Part shown: piece by piece, positions 27,277 to 38,300 of the stretch
How positions within the stretch are numbered: position 1 is the stretch's first letter
How the letters are laid out: each line of letters opens with the position of its first letter
NCBI GenBank assembly: GCA_017854255.1
Contig: JAFMIA010000013.1
Coordinates: forward strand, 1-58,859
Length of the DNA: 58,859 bases
Direction: 5' to 3'
DNA from: Pseudomonadales bacterium
GTDB taxonomy: Bacteria > Pseudomonadota > Gammaproteobacteria > Pseudomonadales > Azotimanducaceae
The notes under the pieces: model-generated
What the model saw: the letters and a program-made list of their open reading frames with translations, nothing else
The model's database searches: none
Told to the model about the DNA's origin: nothing
Position numbers and translations under genes: made by a program

Positions 27277-27783
27277 ATGCCACTACGCCTCTGCCTTATC
27301 GTTTTACTGACTTTATTTGCGCATCAAGTGGCCGCACAGGAAGACTTATTGCTTCCCATTACCATACAAGCTGATCGGGCAACCGTCAGCGAATCCCTTG
27401 GTCGATCTGAGTATCAGGGTAACGTCATCATTGCACAGGGCCTGCTCCGAATCACAGCAGACCAGGTCAATTTGACCAGCCGTGATAAGCGCCTTGCGTT
27501 AATTGAAGCGGTCTCTAAACCCGGCGATAAATCAAAGGCGCGTTTCGAGCAAGCGGCAACCGAGACACGTCCAAAAATTGTTGCCACTGCAACCAGCATT
27601 ACCTACCAGATTTTGACTGAGACACTACTTCTTACGGGTTCGGCGCAATTAACCCAAGGCGCAGACACCTATCAGGGCGAGACCCTCAGTTACAATCTGG
27701 CAGAAGGGCTCTTTAAGGTTGAGAGTGACGGCACCGAGAACAATCGAATCAATCTCATTATCAACCCCAGACCTAAGCAGTAA
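27277..27783 (+). CDS. lptA: LPS bridge protein LptA
   Basis: Periplasmic protein whose beta-jelly-rolls stack into the LPS bridge. A signal peptide spans residues 1-20, with cleavage at V-A-A-Q. The OstA-like region contains ITIQADRATVSESLGRSEYQ and GNVIIAQGLLRITADQV. Length of 168 residues is normal. It lies between lptC and lptB. Confidence 0.92.
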   Translation: MPLRLCLIVLLTLFAHQVAAQEDLLLPITIQADRATVSESLGRSEYQGNVIIAQGLLRITADQVNLTSRDKRLALIEAVSKPGDKSKARFEQAATETRPKIVATATSITYQILTETLLLTGSAQLTQGADTYQGETLSYNLAEGLFKVESDGTENNRINLIINPRPKQ

Positions 27784-27789
27784 TCCAAA

Positions 27790-28518
27790 TTGGCATCACA
27801 ACTTTCAGTTCAACATCTCAGAAAACAATTCGGTAATCGGCCCGTCGTCGCGGACGTCTCCTTTCATGTAGACGCAGGAGAGGTAGTCGGCCTGCTCGGA
27901 CCCAATGGCGCGGGCAAGACCACCTGCTTTTATATGATCGCAGGCCTCGTGCAGCCGGATCTTGGCGAGATCAATCTTGCAGGAAAAAGCATTACGGCCC
28001 TGCCCATGCATCAGCGCGCCGCTCTAGGCCTTGGGTATCTACCACAAGAGGCAAGCATCTTTCGGAAACTGTCTGTTGCGGACAATTTACTCGCGATCTT
28101 TGAATCAGTCACTGACCTGACGCATCCCGAGCGACTTGAACGAACCAACGCCTTGTTAACCGAATTCAATTTAAACCATGTTCGCAACAGCCTAGGCCTC
28201 GCCCTCAGCGGCGGCGAAAGGCGTCGAGCGGAAATTGCGCGCGCCTTGGCCACTGATCCGAAGTTTTTGCTTTTAGACGAGCCCTTCGCTGGCGTCGACC
28301 CCATCTCAGTCGGCGATATCAAGGCCATTATCAACTACTTGGCGCAGCGCGGAATCGGCATTCTCATTACCGATCATAACGTGCGGGAAACCCTCGATAT
28401 CTGCCAGCGAGCCTATATTGTCAACGAGGGACAGCTCATCGCTCAGGGCAGCAGCGCAGAGATATTGGATAACGAATTGGTGAAATCAGTTTATCTAGGC
28501 GAGAACTTTAGACTGTAA
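27790..28518 (+). CDS. lptB: LPS export ATPase LptB
   Basis: ABC ATPase powering LPS extraction. The Walker [10 protein letters not shown] is at residues 37-45, the signature LSGGERRR and Walker [11 protein letters not shown] are in the second half, and DHNVRETL is the H-loop. Start is TTG, six bases after the lptA stop. Length of 242 residues is normal. A gap without a gene follows before rpoN. Confidence 0.96.
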   Translation: MASQLSVQHLRKQFGNRPVVADVSFHVDAGEVVGLLGPNGAGKTTCFYMIAGLVQPDLGEINLAGKSITALPMHQRAALGLGYLPQEASIFRKLSVADNLLAIFESVTDLTHPERLERTNALLTEFNLNHVRNSLGLALSGGERRRAEIARALATDPKFLLLDEPFAGVDPISVGDIKAIINYLAQRGIGILITDHNVRETLDICQRAYIVNEGQLIAQGSSAEILDNELVKSVYLGENFRL

Positions 28519-28893
28519 GGCCGCTGCATGCCGGCTTTTACAAAAAGGCCACGCTCCAGAACTGCTTGGTTTTAACATCGCGGCAATCCAGATCGAAGCA
28601 ACCCCTAAAGCAACCCCTAAGGACCGATATGACGCAAGCTCAGCGCCGTCATATGCGCGCTTGATGATCTTGAACAAACGAGCCGAACCTGACTCTTGAA
28701 CACTGACGACGTGTCTTGTGACCCACACCCTCATAATAAGCTTTGTGGCCGCCTGGTTTCATCCTTTACACGTAAAGACTTAAAGAAACGGACCCATACC
28801 GAGTCTCAACATTAAAAGCGCTCGACAGCAACAGGACACATTTTCCGTAACAAGCAAGTTTTATTCCATAACCATCAGCAGTATCATTGCGCC
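28519..28893. other. Gap between lptB and rpoN, no gene seen
   Basis: In 375 bases I find no coding frame with a ribosome site on either strand. It contains a perfect tandem 12-bp repeat at 28597-28620. I do not see a promoter strong enough to name for rpoN. Confidence 0.4.
28597..28620. repeat. Two-copy tandem 12-bp repeat
   Basis: AGCAACCCCTAA occurs twice without a gap. There are only two copies, so it may be a chance or slippage duplication. Confidence 0.6.
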
Positions 28894-30498
28894 ATGAGCA
28901 TGAGACCCTCACTAACGCTTAAGATTGGCCAGCAACTGCGGATGACGCCGCAACTGCAGCAGGCCATTAAGCTATTGCAGCTATCAACCCTGGACCTGCA
29001 ACAAGAGATCCAGGAGGCATTGGACTCAAACCTAATGCTCGAAGAATTTGATGATACGGCAGAAACTGCGGCAGCCTCCGATGCCGATACCCTCGATGAA
29101 ACAACGCGCCTTGATAATCCATCAGAGGCGGATAATTCTGATGCCACAGACCCAGGGCAAGGCCCGGATGAGGACTTCGAAGGCCCCTCTTCTGATGAAT
29201 TCGAAACCCTTGTAGCAGATCCACACGATCAGGAACTGGACGGTGACCGGGTCAGCGATACCTCAGAATTACTCCAGACCGACGCCCTCGGTGACGATTT
29301 ACCCGTCGACAGTATCTGGGAGGATGTCTACGACAGCTTACCAACCGGCTTGGGCGCCGGCGCCTCATTCGATGAAGACGGTGAATCTTTTGATGCTCGA
29401 AACAGTCCTCAGGGAACCGCTCAGAGCCATCTCCTTGAACAAATAAACCTTTTGAACTTCACCGAAACCGACGAAGTGATCGCGCTGCACATCATCGACG
29501 GCTTGGATCACGAGGGTATGCTCCGACTAGAACTTGAAGAGATTCAAGAAGCGATGCCAATTGATTGGGATGTCGAGATCGAAGAAATCGAGGCGGTCTT
29601 ACATCTCATACAACATCTTGACCCCCTTGGCATAGCGGCCAGAGACTTGGGCGAGTGTCTCTTGATCCAACTGCAGTCGTTGCCAAACGACCTAGAGGCC
29701 AAACCGCTGGCGATAACCCTCATAACGGACCACCTTGCAAGCCTTGGTAATCGTGACTTCGCATTTCTGATCAAACACCTGCACGTATCAGAGGCGCAAC
29801 TCCAGAGCGCCATCGAACTCATTCAAACCCTTAATCCCAAGCCTGGCGCTGGCCTCAATGAGGTGGCGCCTCAATATGTCGTTCCGGACGTTGTTGTAAC
29901 CAAAAAGAACAACCGATGGACGGTTGAGTTAAACCCGGCCATCAACGCAAAAATTCGCGTCAATCCAGAGTATTCCGCACTCATCAAGCGCAACGACAGC
30001 AGCCCTGATCAGGCCTACTTAAGAGATCAGATGCAAGAAGCGCGCTGGTTTATAAAAAGCCTGCAACAAAGAAATGACACACTGCTGCGCGTATCAACGA
30101 AAATAATGGAAGTGCAGGCGGGATTCTTAGATCACGGGGACAGCGCGATGAAACCCCTTGTGCTGCATGACATTGCAGAAGACGTCGGTTTGCACGAGTC
30201 CACCATTTCGAGAGTCACAACTCAAAAATATATCGATACACCCCTCGGCGTTTACGAGCTGAAATACTTCTTTTCATCACATGTCAGCACCCATTCTGGC
30301 GGCGAAGTCTCCTCAACCGCGATTCGAGCCAAAATCAAATTATTGATTAGCCAGGAAAATACCCGTAAACCGCTATCCGATAGCAAGCTTGCCAATCTAT
30401 TAGCTGAAGACAATATCAACGTTGCGCGACGAACCGTTGCAAAATACCGCGAAGCCTTAATGATCCCGCCCTCGAACGAGCGTAAACAGCTCAGCTAA
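28894..30498 (+). CDS. rpoN: RNA polymerase sigma-54 factor
   Basis: Alternative sigma factor needing AAA activators. Region I is glutamine and leucine-rich near residues 10-45 (LRMTPQLQQAIKLLQLS). An acidic region II follows to about residue 170. The core-binding domain comes next, and the RpoN box ARRTVAKYRE lies near the C-terminus. Length of 534 residues is slightly long because of the acidic region. It heads the rpoN-hpf-ptsN-rapZ-npr set, as in E. coli. Confidence 0.96.
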   Translation: MSMRPSLTLKIGQQLRMTPQLQQAIKLLQLSTLDLQQEIQEALDSNLMLEEFDDTAETAAASDADTLDETTRLDNPSEADNSDATDPGQGPDEDFEGPSSDEFETLVADPHDQELDGDRVSDTSELLQTDALGDDLPVDSIWEDVYDSLPTGLGAGASFDEDGESFDARNSPQGTAQSHLLEQINLLNFTETDEVIALHIIDGLDHEGMLRLELEEIQEAMPIDWDVEIEEIEAVLHLIQHLDPLGIAARDLGECLLIQLQSLPNDLEAKPLAITLITDHLASLGNRDFAFLIKHLHVSEAQLQSAIELIQTLNPKPGAGLNEVAPQYVVPDVVVTKKNNRWTVELNPAINAKIRVNPEYSALIKRNDSSPDQAYLRDQMQEARWFIKSLQQRNDTLLRVSTKIMEVQAGFLDHGDSAMKPLVLHDIAEDVGLHESTISRVTTQKYIDTPLGVYELKYFFSSHVSTHSGGEVSSTAIRAKIKLLISQENTRKPLSDSKLANLLAEDNINVARRTVAKYREALMIPPSNERKQLS

Positions 30499-30616
30499 CA
30501 TCTCCACTGTTTGTTCATCAAACCTCAACTTAACCGAACCAATCCGCTCTGTTAGGGTCTTAGTTAAGGCGTTATTCCAAAACGTTGAATCAACTGGGCT
30601 TTGAAGGAGTATACGA

Positions 30617-30934
30617 ATGCAAATTAGCGTCAGCGGACACCACGTACAAATCACAGAAGCGATTGAGCACTACATCCGTAAGAAATTGAGTCGATTAGAG
30701 AAACACTACCAGCCCATTATTAATAGCCAGGTGATCCTAACCGTTGATAAGAAGGTCCAAAAGGCCGAGACGCGCATTCACATTTCTGGCGCAGAAGTCT
30801 TTGCAGAGGCCGAATCCGACAATCTCTACACTTCAATTGATAAAATGGTCAAAAAACTCGATCGAAAAATGATCGAAACGAAACGAAAGCTGATCACCAA
30901 ACGTCATCAAACAACAACGGTACTCGCGGAATAA
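30617..30934 (+). CDS. hpf: Ribosome hibernation promoting factor (short HPF)
   Basis: Small protein that binds 30S subunits and drives 100S dimer formation in stationary phase. The start (MQISVSGHHVQITEAIEHYI) and basic helices are those of the S30EA family. At 105 residues it is the short form lacking the dimerisation domain. AAGGAG lies before the ATG. It sits in its usual place after rpoN. Confidence 0.94.
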   Translation: MQISVSGHHVQITEAIEHYIRKKLSRLEKHYQPIINSQVILTVDKKVQKAETRIHISGAEVFAEAESDNLYTSIDKMVKKLDRKMIETKRKLITKRHQTTTVLAE

Positions 30935-31007
30935 GACACACAAATACTGAAACAATCAGCGGCGATTGCTATACTTGCGCCACCAGCCATCGCCTGCGTC
31001 TACCGCC

Positions 31008-31463
31008 ATGAAAATTGCCTCTGTTCTGTCGCCACAGCGTACACAGTGTCGCCTTCAAGCAAGCAGTAAAAAACGCGCCATCGAACTGGCAGCGGCGTTC
31101 ATTGCAGAGACTAATGAGCGAATCGATGAACAAGAACTGTATCGATTATTAATCGCAAGAGAAAAGGTCAGCCCAACAGGACTCGGCGAAGGCATCGCGA
31201 TCCCCCATTGCCGCATGGCCAATTGCACGGGCATCATGGGCACCCTCATCACGCTTGAGCAGCCTGTTGAGTTTGAATCAATGGATGATCAACCCGTCTC
31301 GACCCTCTTTATTCTGATCGTCCCTGAAAAGGAAATGGATGCCCATCTTGAAGTTTTAGCGATGCTGGTTGAGAAATTCCAGCAATCCGCGTTTAGACAA
31401 AAACTGCTCGCTGCCCGTGACGCCAATGAACTGTATCTTGCGGCAGTAACAGATTCGACCTGA
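31008..31463 (+). CDS. ptsN: Nitrogen-PTS EIIA component PtsN
   Basis: EIIA(Ntr) phosphocarrier, a regulator of potassium, nitrogen and envelope functions. The phosphorylated histidine is H67 in IAIPHCRM. I chose the ATG at 31008 (MKIASVL), giving 151 residues as in relatives, over a TTG at 30966. It lies between hpf and rapZ, and its partner NPr is encoded two genes on. No EI(Ntr) gene is in the window. Confidence 0.93.
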   Translation: MKIASVLSPQRTQCRLQASSKKRAIELAAAFIAETNERIDEQELYRLLIAREKVSPTGLGEGIAIPHCRMANCTGIMGTLITLEQPVEFESMDDQPVSTLFILIVPEKEMDAHLEVLAMLVEKFQQSAFRQKLLAARDANELYLAAVTDST

Positions 31464-31517
31464 GACCAAGGCCCAAGCCTTCCCCCCTCCTACCATTGCG
31501 CGATAGAGGTTGTTCTT

Positions 31518-32408
31518 ATGAATCAAACAGTAGCCCAATTAGTGGTCATCAGCGGTCGTTCAGGGTCGGGGAAGAGTACTGCGCTGCATGTTTTAGAAGA
31601 TCTGGGTTATTACTGCATCGACAACTTACCCGCCTCGCTCATCCCGAATCTCGTTGATCGCTCAAAGCAGCAAAAACTTTCCGCTAAAATTGCCGTCAGC
31701 ATTGATGCCAGAAACTCTGCCGCCGATCTCGAGGACTTTCCGCTCGCGATCACCCAAATTCAAGATTTCGATGTTCGCGTCATCTTCTTGGATGCCGCCA
31801 GCCCAACCCTGATTAAACGCTTTAGTGAAACGCGCCGAAAGCATCCCCTGAGCACCCAAGAGATGGGGTTAAAAGAGGCCTTGAATGTTGAAAGCCAGCT
31901 CCTGGACGGTTTGGCAATGATGGCCTCTTTAAAAATTGACACCACACATATGACCTTGCACCAGTTGCGCGACGAAGTCCGGGATCGCGTTGCTAATACG
32001 ACGCAGTCCACCACCATTATGTTCCAGTCCTTCGCCTTCAAACACGGCGTTCCGGTTGATGCCGATTTTGTTTTTGATGCGCGCTTTCTACCGAACCCGC
32101 ATTGGGTACCCCATCTTCGACCCTTCACAGGGTTAGACAGCGAGGTTGCAGCCTTTTTATCAGCAGAAAAGGAGGTTAATGGATTCGAACAAGACCTCAT
32201 CAATTTTCTGGAAACCTGGTTGCCGAAAATAATAAAGAGCAACCGGGCCTACATCACCGTTTGCGTGGGCTGTACCGGCGGACAACATCGCTCGGTCTAC
32301 TTGGTAGAGCGTCTAGCGGCGCGATTCGAAGCACAAAACCACACCATTCAAACGCGTCATAAGGAATTACTTCAAACGATACAGCCAAAAGCTGATTTGC
32401 AGCCATGA
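31518..32408 (+). CDS. rapZ: RNase adaptor RapZ
   Basis: P-loop protein that in E. coli guides RNase E to GlmZ and so controls glucosamine-6-phosphate synthesis. Walker A GRSGSGKS is at residues 13-20, followed by DNLPASLIP. The C-terminal domain shows the conserved CTGGQHRSVYLVERL. Length of 296 residues is normal. Its stop overlaps the npr start by four bases. Confidence 0.95.
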   Translation: MNQTVAQLVVISGRSGSGKSTALHVLEDLGYYCIDNLPASLIPNLVDRSKQQKLSAKIAVSIDARNSAADLEDFPLAITQIQDFDVRVIFLDAASPTLIKRFSETRRKHPLSTQEMGLKEALNVESQLLDGLAMMASLKIDTTHMTLHQLRDEVRDRVANTTQSTTIMFQSFAFKHGVPVDADFVFDARFLPNPHWVPHLRPFTGLDSEVAAFLSAEKEVNGFEQDLINFLETWLPKIIKSNRAYITVCVGCTGGQHRSVYLVERLAARFEAQNHTIQTRHKELLQTIQPKADLQP

Positions 32409-32686
32409 AGATGGAAACCGCGCGGGTCACCAATCCCCAAGGCCTTCATGCCCGGTCCGCGGCGACCATCGTCAAACTGGCGACCCTTTTTGAAAGCAGT
32501 ATTGAGTTAAAGAATGGCGCCAAGGTGGCAAATGCTAAAAATATCATGGCGTTATTACTACTTGAGGCAAGCAAAGGCACCCAACTCACTGTTTGCACCG
32601 ATGGGATCGATGAAGCCCAAGCCCTGGCCCAGATGATCAGACTGATTGAGGACAATTTCGGCGAAACCAGCACACCGTCCCCATGA
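32405..32686 (+). CDS. npr: HPr-like phosphocarrier NPr
   Basis: Phosphocarrier of the nitrogen PTS, delivering phosphate to PtsN. The active-site histidine is H15 in PQGLHARSA. Length is 93 residues. Overlapping starts and stops (ATGA) join it to rapZ before and mgtE after. NPr rather than sugar HPr is inferred from this neighbourhood. Confidence 0.92.
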   Translation: MKMETARVTNPQGLHARSAATIVKLATLFESSIELKNGAKVANAKNIMALLLLEASKGTQLTVCTDGIDEAQALAQMIRLIEDNFGETSTPSP

Positions 32687-34029
32687 ACAATGATCAAAAC
32701 CATATCGCGGAACTGATCAATCAGCCATTAACGCCAGAAAACTTGGTGCTCATTAAAAGTTCGCTGAGCGAGCTCGCCCCGGTTGATATCGGCAATTTGT
32801 TAACCAGCACACCTGCCAAAGAACGTCAGCAGTTGTGGGACCTGTTCGATGAAGACCTCCAAGGCGAGGTTGTCGCTTATGTTGACCCGGATCTGGTGGC
32901 AGACTTATTTTCTGACCGATCAGCCGAAGAGATCGCTCAGGTCATCGAGAAGGTCGCTGACAGCGACGATCTGGCTGACATCATCCAGTTAATGCCGGAC
33001 GAGTTAGGCGAAGAAATTCTCATCGTCCTCGACAGCCAAGACCGAGAACGGGTTAAAACGCTTTTACGCTATCCACGGGATACTGCCGGTGGATTAATGG
33101 ATACAGACATTATCTCCGTGCGGTCAGAAGTCAGCATCGACGTGGTGTTACGCTATCTCAGACGGCACCAAAAACTGCCCGATGCCACCGACCAAATTTT
33201 TGTGGTCGACAAGCAAGGTTTCTTCACCGGCTGTTTGCCATTGGCTACGATTCTCATAACCGACCCCCGCAAGCTTGTTTCAGAATGCCTTGAGCAAGGC
33301 ATTGAAGGCGTCCTTGCGGATCTACCGACGCACGAAGTGGCCCAACTCTTTGAGCGCTATGATCTGATTTCTATGCCGGTACTCGATCACACTGGACTAT
33401 TGTTAGGCCGAATCACCATTGATGATATTGTCGACGTGATTATTGATGAGGCTGATCACTCAATCTTGGGTATGGCCGGTCTGAATCAAATTGATGACAC
33501 CCTGGCGCCCATTTTAAAAACCGCTCGAAACCGCGCGCTATGGCTTGGGGCTAATCTGATGACGGCGCTAATTGCCTCATTCGTCATCAATTTGTTCGAA
33601 GATACCATCGAGAAAGTCGTGGCATTGGCCATTTTGATGCCCATTGTTGCCAGTATGGGCGGGGTGACGGGCAGTCAATCTCTGACCTTGGTTATTAGAA
33701 GCATGGCGCAAGGCACCTTACTTGAAAGCAATATGGGCTGGCTCATTCGGCGAGAGCTTGCTGTCTCGGTGCTGAATGGGATTGTTTGGGCCAGCTTGAT
33801 TGCCGTCGGCACCGCAATACTTTTCAACGACACAACGCTCGGGATGATCATCGCAATTGCCCTCGTCATTAATATGGCGGTCGCTGCAGTTTCCGGCGCC
33901 ATGCTGCCAAAAATACTCAAATCACTCAACATTGACCCCGCCATTGCGGGCACGGTGGTCCTAACAACCATCACCGATGTCGTCGGATTTTTAACCTTCC
34001 TGGGTATGGCAACCTACTTCTATGCTTAA
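32683..34029 (+). CDS. mgtE: Magnesium transporter MgtE
   Basis: Mg2+ channel of the MgtE family. The N-terminal superhelical domain (about residues 1-120) is followed by two CBS domains (about 125-250, with YPRDTAGGLMDTDIISV and ISMPVLDHTGLLLGRI). Five membrane helices make the pore to the C-terminus. Length of 448 residues is normal. Cytoplasmic domains sense Mg2+ and close the pore. It is translationally coupled to npr. Confidence 0.95.
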   Translation: MNNDQNHIAELINQPLTPENLVLIKSSLSELAPVDIGNLLTSTPAKERQQLWDLFDEDLQGEVVAYVDPDLVADLFSDRSAEEIAQVIEKVADSDDLADIIQLMPDELGEEILIVLDSQDRERVKTLLRYPRDTAGGLMDTDIISVRSEVSIDVVLRYLRRHQKLPDATDQIFVVDKQGFFTGCLPLATILITDPRKLVSECLEQGIEGVLADLPTHEVAQLFERYDLISMPVLDHTGLLLGRITIDDIVDVIIDEADHSILGMAGLNQIDDTLAPILKTARNRALWLGANLMTALIASFVINLFEDTIEKVVALAILMPIVASMGGVTGSQSLTLVIRSMAQGTLLESNMGWLIRRELAVSVLNGIVWASLIAVGTAILFNDTTLGMIIAIALVINMAVAAVSGAMLPKILKSLNIDPAIAGTVVLTTITDVVGFLTFLGMATYFYA

Positions 34030-34041
34030 AGGAGCAGTCAC

Positions 34042-34605
34042 ATGACGGATATCGAACCATTCAGCAAGTCACAAAAAAAGCAAAATGCAAAAGACATTAC
34101 TGATCTTGGAAACCAACTGGCACAGCTCTCCGAGGCGCAGCTCAGCGCCCTACCCTATCCTGAGATAGAAGCCGCGATCAAAGAATACAAACGCATCACC
34201 AAAGGTAACGCCAGAAAGCGCCAAATGCTGTACATCGGGAAATTAATCCGCCAAGTCGATCTCGCGCCGATCGAAGACCTCATTGATCGTTACGATAGCA
34301 GCAGCGATACACACCGATTGTTGGTTCATCAGTTCGAATCTTGGCGGCTTAGATTACTGGCGTCCGATCCCCTCGTAATCACTGAACTGGGGGAGCGTTA
34401 TCCCGCGCTCGACCGGCAGGCGCTTCGAACCATCGTTCGTGATGCGCAAGCAGAACAAGCAGCAGTGGCCGAGGGCACTTCGACAAAAGCCTATCGCAAG
34501 CTCTTTCAACACCTTAAACGCTTGCACGATCAACAATTATTGGCCGACGCCACGATGGGAGCGCCGAGCGTACGCGGCGAAGATCTTGAAGATCCAGCGT
34601 TGTAA
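34042..34605 (+). CDS. darP: Ribosome biogenesis protein DarP (YjgA)
   Basis: 50S-associated assembly factor of the DUF615 family. The opening KSQKKQNAKDITDLG and the LPYPEIEAAIKEYKRI segment are characteristic. Length of 187 residues is normal. Its last 92 bases overlap the 3' end of the convergent nitrilase gene. In Pseudomonas tldD and pmbA lie near this gene; neither is present. Confidence 0.9.
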   Translation: MTDIEPFSKSQKKQNAKDITDLGNQLAQLSEAQLSALPYPEIEAAIKEYKRITKGNARKRQMLYIGKLIRQVDLAPIEDLIDRYDSSSDTHRLLVHQFESWRLRLLASDPLVITELGERYPALDRQALRTIVRDAQAEQAAVAEGTSTKAYRKLFQHLKRLHDQQLLADATMGAPSVRGEDLEDPAL

Positions 34606-35377
34606 CAAAAACCCCTGGCCCTGCTTCTCGGCAAGCCAATACCTCACCCCAAGGGCTGACAACCATACTATGGCCGAAGGTTTCGCGGCCACTATCATGA
34701 CCCCCTGATTGACAAGCAGCGACCAAGAAACAGGCATTTTCGATGGCTCTTGCTCGAACCAAAACCTCAAAATGCGCAGCACCCGTCACCGCGGTAAAGG
34801 CTGAAGGCACAGCAATAATTTCGGCGCCAAGGGCGGTTAAGCGCGTAAAAAATTCGGGAAATCGCAAGTCATAGCAAACCGATAAGCCAACCGTGCCAAA
34901 AGCCGTTGCCACAACCCTCGGTGCATCCCCGGGCTCAAACGTATCCGATTCTCGATAGCGCCCAATCTGATCCTGGACATCGACATCGAAGAGATGCTGT
35001 TTATCATATCGGGCGATTTCCGCGCCGCAGGGATCAAAAACCAACGAGGCCGCGCGAACTTTTTGCCCAGGAACCATTTGGCCGTCTGCTCGCTTAGCCA
35101 ACGGGACCGTGCCCGCAAAGATATAAGCGCCCGTCTCAATCGCCTTGTTTGCGATAAAATTTCTAATGAACCCCGGGCCTTCTGCTTCAGCGAGTCCAAT
35201 CTGATGGGCTGAAGGAGCCGCCAGCGCGGCAAAATTTTCAGGTAAAAAAATCGCGTCGACCGCGCCCGGCTTAAGTTCCGCTAAAACGGATGATAGCTGC
35301 GCCAGGCTCAGCGAAACATCTTGGCTGCTGCAGAGTTGCACCACCGCAATGGCAACAGTCTCATTCACGGGCGGCAT
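34514..35377 (-). CDS. Carbon-nitrogen hydrolase (Nit-type)
   Basis: Nitrilase-superfamily amidase. The catalytic triad can be seen as glutamate in FLPENFAAL, lysine in YDKQHLFD and cysteine in SVCYDLRFPE. Such proteins close to rng and yhdP are often related to deaminated-glutathione amidase (Nit1/YbeM), but the substrate cannot be read from sequence. Length is 287 residues. It starts 17 bases inside the yhdP end and converges on darP with an overlap of 92 bases. Confidence 0.88.
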   Translation of the reverse strand: MPPVNETVAIAVVQLCSSQDVSLSLAQLSSVLAELKPGAVDAIFLPENFAALAAPSAHQIGLAEAEGPGFIRNFIANKAIETGAYIFAGTVPLAKRADGQMVPGQKVRAASLVFDPCGAEIARYDKQHLFDVDVQDQIGRYRESDTFEPGDAPRVVATAFGTVGLSVCYDLRFPEFFTRLTALGAEIIAVPSAFTAVTGAAHFEVLVRARAIENACFLVAACQSGGHDSGRETFGHSMVVSPWGEVLACREAGPGVFVTTLDLQDLRRVRSALPSWRRPIIVDRASV

Positions 35378-38300
35378 CCGCGTCAGGCTCTGGGGACTCG
35401 GTGACTGCCGCTGGATCAGCCGATTTCCTCAAAGACGAGTCAAACATAGACAGGAACTGAACGTTGGGTTCACTGAACGTACCAGACACTTCGTACTTCA
35501 AGCTCGTGAGCTCATCAATTTGCTTCTTAAACACTTTCTGAGCCAGAAAAACCCCGGCACCCACCAGCGGCCCTGTCGCGACAGCACTGTAGGCGGCATA
35601 CCAAGGCAAATTTTTATTCAGCGGCAGCGTCACGATCAAATCATTATCTAAGGTCTCTGTCAGTAAATTGACCTCACCCGCCAAGGTCAGTTGACTTCCC
35701 GCGCCGGCGACCACGATCGGCGAATCGATCGACACCAAGCCATTTTTCAGAAAGAAAGACCCTGTCATGCTGTTAAATGCATGTCCTTCGCTCAACATCC
35801 TAGACAAGTCGAAGCTGAATCGCTGAGCAATCTCTGCAAAATCAAATATACCCAGCAATTTTAGCGCGCCGGAACTGGCTTCTGCTTGCACGATTCGGCC
35901 CTGCCCACCGGTGAGGTTAATCGACCCCCGAATCCGGTCCAAATCAATATTTAGGGGTGATCCTGGCCACTCTAAAGTCGTTTGAAATCCAAAATCTTCA
36001 CCCTCTAGACCCGAGGCATAACCCCATGCTGCAAGACACGCGCGCATATCTTCAACCGTCACCAATCCTTCAAATCTAGAATAGGGCGCCTCGCTTGCGG
36101 GGTACCAGTGCAGCCCTTCTTTTACATCAATCAACATGCCTTTGCTTTGCGCCGTTAGATTCGACAACAGCACGCTCTCATCGTTCGGCTGCAGGCGAAA
36201 CTGCCAGCGGCCGTAATCTTCACCGTCCCAGTAAACAGAACGAATCAAAACATCGGCTGGCAACAAATCCTCACTCGTTAAACCCAAAAGCGGGTCTCCT
36301 AGCGCGCCGTCCGATATCAAATTAAGGCTATCTAAGACAATTTCTAATGGCACATCTGGATCATCATTTAGCCGAACCATCCCATCGACTTCCGAATTTA
36401 AGAGCGTCATACGCCAACTGCCTGCATCGGGATACAGCCCTAAAGCGACGTCTTCTAGCGCGTATCCAAAAAGGTCAAATTGGGCGGCCTGGACCTGGAC
36501 AGAGTCGAGCCGCGCACGAAAGGCTTCCGAAACATCACCCTTTGAGAGCGCATCAAGTCTGAGTAAAAATTCATCCCATTCTTCGAGACTGGCATACGGT
36601 AACGCGCCAGTAATTCGAATTGAGTCGAAGGCCGCCGCTTTCGGCTCATAACGCCCAATCTCAATAATGCCGCCCTGAACCTCATCGCCAGCCAGTCTCA
36701 GAATACCACCGGCACTCTGGTCAAGCTCAAACGCCAGTTCCGACCCGGTCGCGTCGAAACTCTGGGTAACCCGCAGGGGTCGGCGTGTATCTGCAACGAT
36801 CTTCCCAGTTGGCGGCGGCATATCGATCGTGACGCCCCGAAGATCGCTCGCAAACTCAAAAACGGGTTGGTCTTCCCGGCCGCCATAAGGCACCGACAGA
36901 CTACCTTGATAAACGGTCGAGCCTTCCGTTAAGCGAAGCAAGGTCAGGTCCAACCAATCCGTGACCGGCGCCATATCAACGTCGCCCTCAAGGGCAATCA
37001 AGGTCACGCCCCCGTTGCCAAAAAGTTCTGAGCGGATTCGCGCGTTGGTAGAGCCGCCCAGGACATCAAACTGAATTTGTTTGGCTGACAGCCCAGTTTT
37101 GGTTTCGTAATCAAACTGCCCGCGGAAATCCGTAAGGTTCAGCCCAATATCGTTGAGCGCAATCTCCGCTTGGTCAACCCAAAGACCTGCACTCACATCA
37201 GGTGCCCTGATTGTCCCATCTAGTGGCACCGTCACTTTAGCGCTGCCTAATGCTCGCCCCTTACCCGTCCACGAATCGGCAACCCCTTTGACCTGGCCCT
37301 GCAGCGGCGTCTCTTGAAAGAATCGAATTAAATCAGCAACAGGGCCCTGCACTTGCCCCTGAACCACAACTTCTGTGAGCAACCCTGCATCGGTAAAAGG
37401 CATGCTTAAGCTGACGCCACTTGCCGCCGTTGCATAGAGCTGGGTCACCAATTGCTCGCCAAAGATTCCTTTATTCGAGACATCGATTCGCCCTACCGTT
37501 GCAGAGGCAACCGGCCAATCCGGATCGTATTGAATGACACCATTCTCAAGCGCAATTTGAACACCATATTGCTTTTCCGCTTTTGGACTGATTCGATCGA
37601 GAGAGCCATGAACAAAAAGTCCGGTGGTCGATGAACGACCCGCTAGCAGATTTTGCTTCAGCCATCGCGTCGAAGTTTCAGGAACGGTGTTGGGCATAAA
37701 CGGCAAAGCGGCACTCAAATCGAAGTCTTTCGCGCTGAGGATTAGCCCCCAGGTTCGCAACCGTCGGTCCTGGGTCAAATTCATATGGAGCTTGCCTTCA
37801 GCCGTAAGACCCTCGGCACGCGCGACCAACTTCCCAGAGGTCAATGCGAAACCATCCTCAGCTTGACGGTAAGCTAGACGGCCCTGAATCGCCTCAACAG
37901 ACCAAGGCTCGTCGTATAGGCTTCCAAAGTGTACCCGTGCATTGTCCGCATCAAGGTCGAGGTAACCCGCACCGAACCCAAACCGGGCAAAGCCGCTCAG
38001 GCCCGAAAGTCCAGGAACGGCGCCTGCGAGGGACAGCTCTAAATTGGCGACATCAGCCAGCACCGAAAAGCGCTCCCGAACCCGCATTGGCTCGAGCTGC
38101 CACTGCACATGTTCCAGTCGCAGCCTTGGGGAAACCTGTTCAAGCTGCAACCGCTGGTCCGCGGACAAGCCAAACACGTCCTCGCTCACGGCGAGGGCCT
38201 TTACGGCGGCAGCGTTCACCTCAAAATGATCAAGATAGCCCGCAAGGGTGTACTCATCTTGATCCGCACTTTTTTCGCCAGCAAGTCCAATGGGTCCAAT

